This document shows, piece after piece, positions 1 through 5,125 of a stretch of 5,125 bases of DNA. Numbering within the stretch: the stretch's first letter is position 1; each line of letters starts with the position of its first letter. The notes below the pieces were generated by a model that did not search any database, had not been told where the DNA came from, and saw nothing but the letters and a program-made list of their open reading frames with translations. The stretch comes from Cocleimonas sp. (GTDB lineage: Bacteria; Pseudomonadota; Gammaproteobacteria; Thiotrichales; Thiotrichaceae). The translations under genes and the position numbers were made by a program. The stretch lies in assembly GCA_023146675.1 (NCBI GenBank), contig JAGLBQ010000231.1:1-5125 (forward strand), read 5' to 3'.

Positions 1-337
1 CCTTCAAATGCATCTCCACCCTTTCCGCTAACAATGAATTAAACGGAGCAGCGATTAAATTGGCAATAAGAGTAAAGACATAGTAAATAGCAATCAAAAT
101 CACCACCGCAAACAGGGGGTAAAGTAGGTACTCAACCCATGACAGCCAGCTTGGTAGCCAGCCTAATAGGCGTGCCATTATTCCATCAAACTGCGCTTTC
201 GCCATCCAAATTGCAAATGAAAAGACCCCTATATTCACCAGTAATGGTATCACCACAAAAGGGCGAATACCTTTTTTTGAAATAAGAGACAACCCCTGAA
301 ATAAATAACCTATTCCCGCCAAGACATTTTTAAACAT
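1..337 (-). CDS. cysZ: CysZ-family sulfate transporter, N-terminal part (cut by window edge)
   Basis: This gene is too truncated to stand out as a full frame, but reading leftward from the ATG at 337 gives 112 codons with no stop before the window ends. The family (CysZ/EI24) is an inner-membrane protein that brings in sulfate for cysteine synthesis. Visible hallmarks are GIRPFVVIPLLVNIGVF at residues 23-39, which begins the first membrane segment, a second hydrophobic stretch around residues 70-98, and NLIAAPFNSLLAERVE at 93-108, the most characteristic CysZ block. About 45% of the usual ~250 residues is present. The start is supported by AAGGA (347-351 on the complement), nine bases upstream. 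It begins 18 bases after the kinase stop, so it is probably the fourth gene of the same operon. Family assignment is firm; transport itself is inferred from homology. Confidence 0.9.
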   Translation of the reverse strand, partial: MFKNVLAGIGYLFQGLSLISKKGIRPFVVIPLLVNIGVFSFAIWMAKAQFDGIMARLLGWLPSWLSWVEYLLYPLFAVVILIAIYYVFTLIANLIAAPFNSLLAERVEMHLK

Positions 338-355
338 TTTATCTATTCCTTGTTG

Positions 356-1621
356 TTATTTTGTAACACCCTGTAAAGCAAGCAGTGCCGCACCATACGC
401 TGCTTCTGTGTTATTTGGGGTAATCAGCGCAACATTAAGTTTATTTTTGCGTATTTGTGTCCACGCTTTATTTTTACTCCCACCACCCACACTATAAACA
501 GCACTTAGCTCTGGTGCTCCTAACTCAGCCAAGCACTGATAAGCTTGCGACTCTATCTCAGCAATTCCCTCAAGCATAGCCTGAAAATAAACCACATCAC
601 TATCAGGTCGTGGTTTTAGTCTTGCTTTTTTATGAGGATCAGCAAAAGGAAAACGCTCACCTTGTTTCGATAATGGATAATAGTCCAACCCCGTGAGTGT
701 TTCAGGATTCAATAAAGGCGTCATCTGACTAAGCTGTTGCGGTGTAAAATATTTTAACAATACCGCACCACCACTATTAGACGCACCACCAATTAACCAG
801 TTATCTCCTAAGCGATGACTATAAATACCCTGTTCAGGCGCAAACAATGGCGTATTTGAAATAAATTTAATTACCAGCGTACTCCCTAACGATGTCACTG
901 CCTCCCCAACTTTACGCGCGCCTGTCGCAATAAAAGCCGCGATACTATCCGTTGTCCCTGTCACAATACAAAGATCTGAAGGCAGATTAAACAATTCAGC
1001 GACCTGCTTATCAATGGTAGCAATTTTCCTGCCTGGAGGATGCACGCTAGGCAATAACGACAGAGGGATAGACAAATCCTCAAACCAGTCAGGCCATTGC
1101 TTTTTAATAACGTCATAACCCAACTTTAAACAATTATTTTCATCACTATGCCCAAACTTTCCTGAAAGCTTCCCCATAACCCAATCTGCTTGATGCAGTA
1201 CATTCGTATGATTTTTATTGGGTGTATTTTTCAGTAGCCACATAAAACGGGCTAACGTACTACTTGAACCTTGCGCACCACTTTCTAAGGGCGCAATAGA
1301 GGCTATTTTAGCAACCTCATCACTGGCACGCACATCGTTATACAGTAAAGTAATAGAACTTGGCTCACCCTTTTTATCGGTGAGCAATAAGGTTCCTGAG
1401 GTGCCATCAATAGCAATGCTTTGCAAGGACTCCTTAAAGTCTTGCGGACAGGCTATTAATAAATGAGACAATGCACCCCACCAAATCGCGGGAGATTGCT
1501 TGTCTGGATCTCGATAATGTACTTGCTGACTATAAACTTGGATCTTATTCGCATCTATTAGAACCAAACGACAGCCTGATGTACCAAAATCTACGCCTGC
1601 ATACAATAGATTTTTACTCAT
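356..1621 (-). CDS. FGGY-family carbohydrate kinase, probable D-ribulokinase
   Basis: The product is a 421-residue cytosolic ATP-dependent sugar kinase. Motifs in order are GVDFGTSG (9-16, phosphate binding, with D11 and T14), IDGTSGTLLL (71-80), TGTTDSIAAF (221-230, with D225 as the likely catalytic base), TSLGSTLV (243-250), GGASNSGG (278-285), YYPLSKQGERFPFADP (314-329), VGGGSKNKAW (378-387, adenosine binding) and NTEAAYGAALLA (404-415). The length is well below the ~480-500 residues of classical xylulokinases. Length and motifs match the cyanobacterial/plant group (Synechococcus SePSK, Arabidopsis AtXK-1), recalled as a D-ribulokinase with key residues equivalent to D11, T14 and D225. Annotation pipelines may call it xylulokinase. 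The preferred role is D-ribulose to ribulose 5-phosphate. Just upstream of the ATG are GGGGGA, about 8 bases away, and an adjacent AAGG. It lies 68 bases after the OsmC gene and 18 before cysZ. Family is certain; substrate is inferred. Confidence 0.9.
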   Translation of the reverse strand: MSKNLLYAGVDFGTSGCRLVLIDANKIQVYSQQVHYRDPDKQSPAIWWGALSHLLIACPQDFKESLQSIAIDGTSGTLLLTDKKGEPSSITLLYNDVRASDEVAKIASIAPLESGAQGSSSTLARFMWLLKNTPNKNHTNVLHQADWVMGKLSGKFGHSDENNCLKLGYDVIKKQWPDWFEDLSIPLSLLPSVHPPGRKIATIDKQVAELFNLPSDLCIVTGTTDSIAAFIATGARKVGEAVTSLGSTLVIKFISNTPLFAPEQGIYSHRLGDNWLIGGASNSGGAVLLKYFTPQQLSQMTPLLNPETLTGLDYYPLSKQGERFPFADPHKKARLKPRPDSDVVYFQAMLEGIAEIESQAYQCLAELGAPELSAVYSVGGGSKNKAWTQIRKNKLNVALITPNNTEAAYGAALLALQGVTK

Positions 1622-1667
1622 CCTTCATTCCCCCGTTGATAGTTTTTTGCTTGGTGAAGGTGTCCAT
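1614..1667 (-). other. Possible 17-codon upstream reading frame overlapping the kinase start
   Basis: In the 68-base gap before the kinase an ATG at 1667 opens a 17-codon frame (MDTFTKQKTINGGMKDE). Its TAA stop shares eight bases with the kinase start (ATGAGTAA). Such an overlap could couple translation of the kinase to the short frame. No Shine-Dalgarno sequence precedes its ATG, and a frame this short can arise by chance. The rest of the gap shows no hairpin or promoter I would defend. Confidence 0.15.
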
Positions 1668-1689
1668 TGTTAAAAAGATCATTTACCCG

Positions 1690-2076
1690 CTAATCTTCGG
1701 CTCGATTAAATACCCGCGTATTAATCTCCACACAGTCACTAATCGTCGTATGAATCGTACATTTATGCGAGGCACGTTGCACCGACTTCAAGCGTTTCTC
1801 AGGCAACTCAGGCCAATAAATATCCATATTAATCACCTTGAACTTGGTAGGATCACTCGAAAACTCCCATGTCATTTTAGTGACAATATTTTCAATTTCC
1901 ACATCCATACGTAATGCATAATGATCCAATACCGCAAAGGTGCAACGCCCTAACGAAGTCACAAACATCGCCAATGCACTTAAGCGCATCATTTTATTTT
2001 CTAAAACAATCTCTAGATCATCCAAATCAAAACGTGATAAACGTATTTCTGTTTGCCCTATTACTTGCACTATCAT
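1690..2076 (-). CDS. OsmC-family protein (short, atypical)
   Basis: This is a 128-residue probable cytosolic protein of the OsmC/Ohr fold, whose studied members reduce organic hydroperoxides with a cysteine pair. The C-terminal half is the recognisable part: helix SLGRCTFAVLDHYALRMDVEIENI with C45, then a beta segment, then KCTIHTTISDCVEINTRV with C106. The 61-residue spacing between C45 and C106 is close to the ~65 of known pairs; C115 is extra. The N-terminal beta region is short, and the usual glutamate 9-10 residues before the first cysteine (ELLLAALGSC-type motif) is replaced by hydrophobic residues. Activity is therefore less certain than fold. The ATG lies four bases after the Bcp stop, with AGAGGG inside the end of that gene serving as ribosome binding site, which suggests translational coupling. 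It may belong to a distinct OsmC subgroup. Confidence 0.8.
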   Translation of the reverse strand: MIVQVIGQTEIRLSRFDLDDLEIVLENKMMRLSALAMFVTSLGRCTFAVLDHYALRMDVEIENIVTKMTWEFSSDPTKFKVINMDIYWPELPEKRLKSVQRASHKCTIHTTISDCVEINTRVFNRAED

Positions 2077-2080
2077 TAAC

Positions 2081-2557
2081 CTAACCCTCTAAATCTTTAA
2101 CCGCTTGTAAAACATCATCTGTATGACCTTTTACCCGTAAATTCAACCATTCTTTACGCAACACACCTTGTTTATCAATCAAAAACGTACTGCGCACGAT
2201 TCCCATATACTCCTTGCCAAATGTCTTTTTTAATTGCCATACACCAAATAGCTTGCAGACTTCGCCATCTTCATCAGACAGTAATTCAAAAGGGAACGCT
2301 TGTTTAGCCTTGAAATTTTCATGACGTTTCATCGAATCGCGTGATACACCAATTATCTCCGTATCAAATGCTTGGAACTCATCATATAAATCACGGAAGT
2401 TTTGCCCCTCTGTAGTACAGCCAGGCGTGCTGTCTTTGGGATAAAAATAGACGACTAAGTTTGACGTTCCTTCGTAGTCAGAAAGGTTAAACGTTGTATT
2501 AGACGTTCCTAAAACAGAGAAACTAACAATTTTTTGATTAATTTTCATTTTGCTCAT
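2081..2557 (-). CDS. bcp: Bcp/PrxQ-type thiol peroxidase (peroxiredoxin)
   Basis: This 158-residue cytosolic peroxiredoxin reduces hydrogen peroxide and organic peroxides with electrons from thioredoxin or other thiols. The family signature YFYPKDSTPGCTTEG (residues 38-52) carries the peroxidatic C47 with its Thr and Pro. Further family blocks are IGVSRDS (69-75), LLSDEDGEVCKLFGVW (92-107) and RSTFLIDKQG (122-131). Length is normal. The resolving cysteine five residues after C47, as in E. coli Bcp, is Q52. The alternative helix-3 position used in Xanthomonas PrxQ is K83. The only other cysteine is C101, so it may work as a 1-Cys enzyme or with an external thiol. The start is uncertain: ATG 2557 is chosen, but TTG 2560 precedes it directly and an in-frame ATG at 2548 (fourth codon) has a slightly better leader. 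It is the first gene of the leftward operon. Confidence 0.95.
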   Translation of the reverse strand: MSKMKINQKIVSFSVLGTSNTTFNLSDYEGTSNLVVYFYPKDSTPGCTTEGQNFRDLYDEFQAFDTEIIGVSRDSMKRHENFKAKQAFPFELLSDEDGEVCKLFGVWQLKKTFGKEYMGIVRSTFLIDKQGVLRKEWLNLRVKGHTDDVLQAVKDLEG

Positions 2558-2570
2558 CAAGTAAAAATAC

Positions 2571-2598
2571 TTTTAATTATCAAATCAAGGGCTATAAT
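2571..2598 (+). promoter_or_regulatory. Predicted sigma70 promoter of the PKD lipoprotein gene
   Basis: A perfect TATAAT lies at 2593-2598, preceded after 16 bases by TTTTAA (2571-2576), a weak -35 element. Transcription would start near 2605, giving a leader of about 27 bases that holds a purine-rich AAAGAGAA ribosome site (2620-2627) just before the ATG at 2632. The TATAAT lies inside the spacer of the opposite promoter. Confidence 0.5.
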
Positions 2599-2605
2599 CA
2601 GTAAA
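2576..2605 (-). promoter_or_regulatory. Predicted sigma70 promoter of the leftward peroxidase operon
   Basis: On the complement, TTTACT (2605-2600, 4 of 6 matches to TTGACA) is followed after 18 bases by GATAAT (2581-2576, 5 of 6 matches to TATAAT). Transcription would begin near 2569, leaving only about 12 bases before ATG 2557, with no Shine-Dalgarno there, or about 21 before ATG 2548. It would drive bcp, the OsmC gene, the kinase and cysZ. This rests on pattern matching only. Confidence 0.45.
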
Positions 2606-2631
2606 GAATACCCCTAAAGAAAGAGAATATC

Positions 2632-4836
2632 ATGAAGTTATTTAGCAAATTACCACTCACTATCCTAATAGCACTAGGAATAAATGCCTGTGGAGGCGGT
2701 AGTAACAGTAACTCATTGACTCCATCACTAACAGGAACAGCACAAAAAGGTAGCTACCTGATAGACTCCAGTGTTTCATTTTCTCAGCTTTCAGCACAAG
2801 GAGCAATTACATCAAAAAGCGCAAAAACCACCATAACAAATAATTTAGGTAAATTTGCAACGGACCTTTCTTGGAATGATTGGACAAAAATAACTGTTTC
2901 AGGTCTATATTTTAATGAATTTACAGGAACAAACAGTAAGACAGCACTAACCTTAAAGAGCATAACGGACGTTGGCACTTCATCAGGTGATATCAATATT
3001 AACCTGTTTACCCATCTCATTGCCGCCCGCATACAGAAACTCACTAATACAGGCAAATCGTTATCAGCATCAAAACAACAAGCCCTAAAAGAACTAAAAA
3101 TACTGCTTGATTTTGATACGAAAAAGATTGAAAAACTAAACATTGGCGAAAATAATAAAAGAGGCAATGCCGTATTACTACTCTTCTCTGCTGGCTTTTT
3201 ATCATCAACACCCGATGACAACAAACGTTCAGCCCGTTTATTAAACCTAGCAGATGACTTTGCCGATAATGGCTTGCTGGATGGAAAAGCAAAAACACTC
3301 TTTAAAGCCATCGCAACCTATGCAGGCAAACCCAATGTGTTTGCTTTATTAACACCAAACTTAAAGAAGAAAGGTTATAAAAACCCACCAAGCGCTAAAA
3401 CCTTAGGCAAGCTACCAACATGGTTAATACTAGATAAAAGTAAAAATAGACTACCGATAGCCGATGCGGGTAAAGACCAAACCATCATACAAGGTGAACA
3501 TATTGTCCTGCAAGGGAAAGGGACAGACTCTGATGGTAGTATCAAAGCCTATCAATGGACACAAGACAATAAGGTGCTAAGTAAAACCTCTACCCTGAAG
3601 CGCAACAACCTACCCGTAGGGAAATACACCTATACTCTAGGCGTTACTGATAATCAAGGAGCCAAAGGTGTTAATAGCGTAACCATCCATGTCAAAACAA
3701 AGACCACCAATAAAAAACCGATAGCTAATGCAGGAACCAATAAAACCATTACTGTAGGTGATAATCTCACCCTACAAGGCAAAGGCTCTGACTATGATGG
3801 CAGCATTACCTCGTATCAATGGAAGCTAGGTAGCAAAGTCGTTAGTAATTCTGCAACACTTTCGCTTAATAATCTATCCATAGGTAATTACACCTACACC
3901 CTCATCGTTACTGATAATAAAGGAGCGAAAGGTACGGATAGCGTAACTATCCATGTTAATAAAAAAACCATCACCAATAAAAAACCGACTGCTAATGCAG
4001 GAACTAATAAAACCATTACCGTAGGTGATAATATCACTCTACAAGGCAAAGGATCTGACTCTGATGGCAGCATCACCTCGTATCAATGGAAACTAGGCAG
4101 CAAGGTCGTTAGTAATTCTGCAACACTTTCGCTTAATAATCTATCCGTGGGTAATTACACCTACACCCTCATCGTTAGCGATAACAAAGGAGCTAAAGGT
4201 ACGGATAGCGTAATCATTCATGTTAATAAAAAAATCATCGCAAACAAAAAACCGACTGCTAATGCAGGAGGTGACCAAACTATTACTGCGGGTGAAAGTA
4301 TCACCTTAATAGGAAAAGGAACTGATACAGATGGCAGTATCAGAACTTATCAATGGACGCAAGACAGTAAAGTAGTAAGCAAATCTGCAACACTTAAACT
4401 CAACAACCTATCAACAGGTGACTACACCTATACACTAACCGTTACTGATAACAAGGGGTCTCAAGACTCAGATAAGGTCATGGTACACGTTAAAGCCAAC
4501 ACAGTAGAGCCATTAGCCACGATTAAAGTTAATATACATGACATTCAATGCGTAACTGTTGCTGGCATGCACCTCAGACTTGAGTCTACCCTAACAGGTA
4601 GCACAACAGGACAAGGACCTTTGTATATAAGTCAATACACACAAGCAAACTGCTCAGGTAGCGTAACAAGCCTTCCATCTTTCATAGACTCACCAACAAC
4701 AGCAACCTACATCATTACTAATATAACTAATATTGGTGGAAGAAAAAGAACAGGAACAATGACTGTTACTGCGCTAAGCCAAACAAGGTCAGGCTCTGTT
4801 AACATTGACGCTAATGGCAATGTATCACGACAATAA
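2632..4836 (+). CDS. PKD-domain surface lipoprotein
   Basis: This 734-residue protein is probably exported by Sec and anchored by lipid. Residues 1-19 form a signal peptide ending in a lipobox (I-N-A-C20). Gly at +2 means no Asp retention signal, so outer-membrane sorting is likely, and GGGSNSNS acts as a flexible tether. Residues ~33-118 (TGTAQKGSYLIDSSVSF, later GLYFNEFTG) form a beta-rich domain like the N-terminal region of many bacterial surface lipoproteins. Residues ~120-260 are mostly helical. Four PKD-type Ig-like domains follow, starting at N272, N360, N449 and N538, each with a P-(I/T)-A-(D/N)-AG opening, GKG(T/S)D-x-DGSI, YQW, YTYTL and TDN-type closing motif. Residues ~628-734 form an unrecognised beta-rich tail with C640 and C674, the only cysteines besides C20. 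PKD arrays usually serve as spacers or in protein/carbohydrate contact. A role in adhesion or substrate binding is inferred; no catalytic domain is visible. Confidence 0.9.
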   Translation: MKLFSKLPLTILIALGINACGGGSNSNSLTPSLTGTAQKGSYLIDSSVSFSQLSAQGAITSKSAKTTITNNLGKFATDLSWNDWTKITVSGLYFNEFTGTNSKTALTLKSITDVGTSSGDININLFTHLIAARIQKLTNTGKSLSASKQQALKELKILLDFDTKKIEKLNIGENNKRGNAVLLLFSAGFLSSTPDDNKRSARLLNLADDFADNGLLDGKAKTLFKAIATYAGKPNVFALLTPNLKKKGYKNPPSAKTLGKLPTWLILDKSKNRLPIADAGKDQTIIQGEHIVLQGKGTDSDGSIKAYQWTQDNKVLSKTSTLKRNNLPVGKYTYTLGVTDNQGAKGVNSVTIHVKTKTTNKKPIANAGTNKTITVGDNLTLQGKGSDYDGSITSYQWKLGSKVVSNSATLSLNNLSIGNYTYTLIVTDNKGAKGTDSVTIHVNKKTITNKKPTANAGTNKTITVGDNITLQGKGSDSDGSITSYQWKLGSKVVSNSATLSLNNLSVGNYTYTLIVSDNKGAKGTDSVIIHVNKKIIANKKPTANAGGDQTITAGESITLIGKGTDTDGSIRTYQWTQDSKVVSKSATLKLNNLSTGDYTYTLTVTDNKGSQDSDKVMVHVKANTVEPLATIKVNIHDIQCVTVAGMHLRLESTLTGSTTGQGPLYISQYTQANCSGSVTSLPSFIDSPTTATYIITNITNIGGRKRTGTMTVTALSQTRSGSVNIDANGNVSRQ
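3445..4494 (+). repeat. Four tandem PKD-encoding units
   Basis: Units begin at 3445, 3709, 3976 and 4243, with periods of 264, 267 and 267 bases (88, 89 and 89 codons). All keep the NxxPxAxAG opening and the DGSI, YQW and NNL landmarks in register. Units 1 and 4 share YQWTQD, whereas units 2 and 3 share YQWKLGSKVVSNSATLSLNN, so the outer and inner pairs are distinct subtypes. Confidence 0.9.
3709..4242 (+). repeat. Near-identical tandem duplication (PKD units 2 and 3)
   Basis: The two 267-base copies (3709-3975 and 3976-4242) differ at about 24 positions by hand count, or roughly 91% identity. An uninterrupted 42-base identical stretch lies at 3838-3879 and 4105-4146. Many differences are silent third-position changes. 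This indicates recent duplication or gene conversion, and the array could expand or contract by recombination. Confidence 0.9.
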
Positions 4837-4898
4837 AGACTAAGAATTTAATACAAGCGGGCATCCTCAATATATTAGCTGGCAAATCTATTGTCCGC

Positions 4899-5069
4899 AT
4901 GCAGCCTAAGCGAAATATGGGGAAAAGGCGTAGAAACGCACTACTCCGTTATATAATCCATATAAGGTACGAACTATTTTTCTGTTTGGCGAAGGATACT
5001 AATTTCTATTGCTTTATCACATTAGTTAGAGAAATTACCACATCAATTTGTGAACAAGTTCACAGATGA
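4899..5069 (+). CDS. Weak hypothetical reading frame, 56 codons
   Basis: The frame is open from 4815 to the TGA at 5067-5069, with ATGs at 4899 and 4917. From 4899 it encodes 56 residues with a basic start (MQPKRNMGKRRRN) and a moderately hydrophobic middle containing three cysteines. No family is recognised, neither ATG has a good ribosome binding site, and its 3' end runs into the palindrome at 5035-5077. It is probably chance or a decayed remnant. Confidence 0.12.
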   Translation: MQPKRNMGKRRRNALLRYIIHIRYELFFCLAKDTNFYCFITLVREITTSICEQVHR

Positions 5070-5077
5070 TGTGCTAA
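5035..5077. promoter_or_regulatory. Long palindrome with CRP-like operator core
   Basis: The core at 5049-5064 is TGTGAACAAGTTCACA: two 7-base arms around AA, and an exact match to the TGTGA-N6-TCACA consensus of CRP (cAMP receptor) proteins. A second pair of arms flanks it, CACATCA (5039-5045) and TGATGTG (5067-5073), and TTA/TAA (5035-5037, 5075-5077) extends it past one mismatch. A -10-like TAAACT lies at 5085-5090. If transcription begins near 5097-5098, the core is centred about 41 bases upstream, the class II activator position. No T-run follows on either strand, so it does not look like a terminator. The gene it would control lies beyond the window. Confidence 0.5.
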
Positions 5078-5125
5078 AAAAGTGTAAACTACTTTTTCCT
5101 GTAGCTGGATTCGAGTCATAAGTGC

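Larger units (their letters stand above)
4837..5125. other. Intergenic region rich in inverted repeats; no secure gene
   Basis: No protein or RNA gene can be assigned here. There is no clear intrinsic terminator after the lipoprotein gene. Weak elements seen are a 7-bp stem with one G-U pair (GCGGGCA 4857-4863 with TGTCCGC 4892-4898, loop 28); GCGT-AGAA-ACGC (4928-4939); TTATAT/ATATAA with a 5-base loop (4949-4965), which also contains TATAAT at 4952-4957 without a -35 partner; and TAATTTCT/AGAAATTA (5000-5007, 5030-5037). The strongest element is the palindrome at 5035-5077, listed separately. Confidence 0.6.

Noticed and set aside
356..1621. Classical xylulokinase (xylB)
   Set aside because: The 421-residue length and motif pattern fit the shorter D-ribulokinase group better, and no xylose isomerase or xylose transport gene is adjacent.
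1218..1914. Plus-strand open frames antisense to the kinase and OsmC genes
   Set aside because: They overlap genes with strong family motifs on the other strand, and their translations match no recognisable domain.
2784..4076. Minus-strand open frames opposite the PKD lipoprotein gene
   Set aside because: They are antisense to a clearly coding, repeat-structured gene. Their Leu/Ser/Val-rich translations are what the reverse strand of this composition produces.
4946..4981. Intrinsic terminator after the lipoprotein gene (AT-rich hairpin plus TTTTT)
   Set aside because: The stem is almost all A-T with a bulge, and the T-run starts about nine bases after it, so it does not fit a rho-independent terminator.
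5053..5060. GAAC...GTTC as a Gram-positive LexA (DinR) box
   Set aside because: The spacing between GAAC and GTTC is two bases, whereas the DinR box needs four. The CRP-type reading fits better.
5100..5125. TTCGAGTC resembling a tRNA T-loop
   Set aside because: The five bases on either side do not pair as a T stem, and no acceptor, D or anticodon arm is present upstream.

Overview
The window looks like chromosomal DNA of an AT-rich gammaproteobacterium. The evidence is a CysZ homologue with typical gammaproteobacterial motifs, a Bcp/PrxQ peroxiredoxin, an Lol-type lipoprotein signal and compact gene spacing. A sulfur- or methane-oxidising lineage is possible, but nothing here proves it. No mobile element, CRISPR array, rRNA or tRNA is visible.

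Left part (1-2557, minus strand): four genes read leftward and probably form one operon. In transcription order they are a Bcp/PrxQ thiol peroxidase (2557-2081), a short OsmC-family protein (2076-1690), an FGGY sugar kinase best matched to the D-ribulokinase group (1621-356), and the N-terminal part of CysZ (337-1, cut by the window edge). The gaps are 4, 68 and 18 bases, with no convincing terminator in any of them. The first two products are both likely cysteine-based peroxidases, CysZ supplies sulfate for cysteine synthesis, and the kinase would return D-ribulose to the pentose phosphate or Calvin pool. A shared theme of thiol/peroxide and metabolite housekeeping is an inference.

Centre (2558-2631): a short divergent promoter region. 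A perfect TATAAT for the rightward gene lies inside the spacer of a good leftward promoter, so the two transcription units may compete.

Right part (2632-4836, plus strand): one 734-residue lipoprotein. It has a lipobox Cys20, an N-terminal beta domain, a helical segment, four tandem PKD-type Ig-like domains and an unrecognised C-terminal domain holding the only two other cysteines. PKD units 2 and 3 are about 91% identical as DNA, which points to recent internal duplication or homogenisation.

Right edge (4837-5125): no secure gene. It holds several inverted repeats, one weak 56-codon reading frame, and a strong palindrome with a perfect TGTGA-N6-TCACA core that resembles a CRP-family operator. 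That site is placed suitably for a promoter of a gene just beyond the window.
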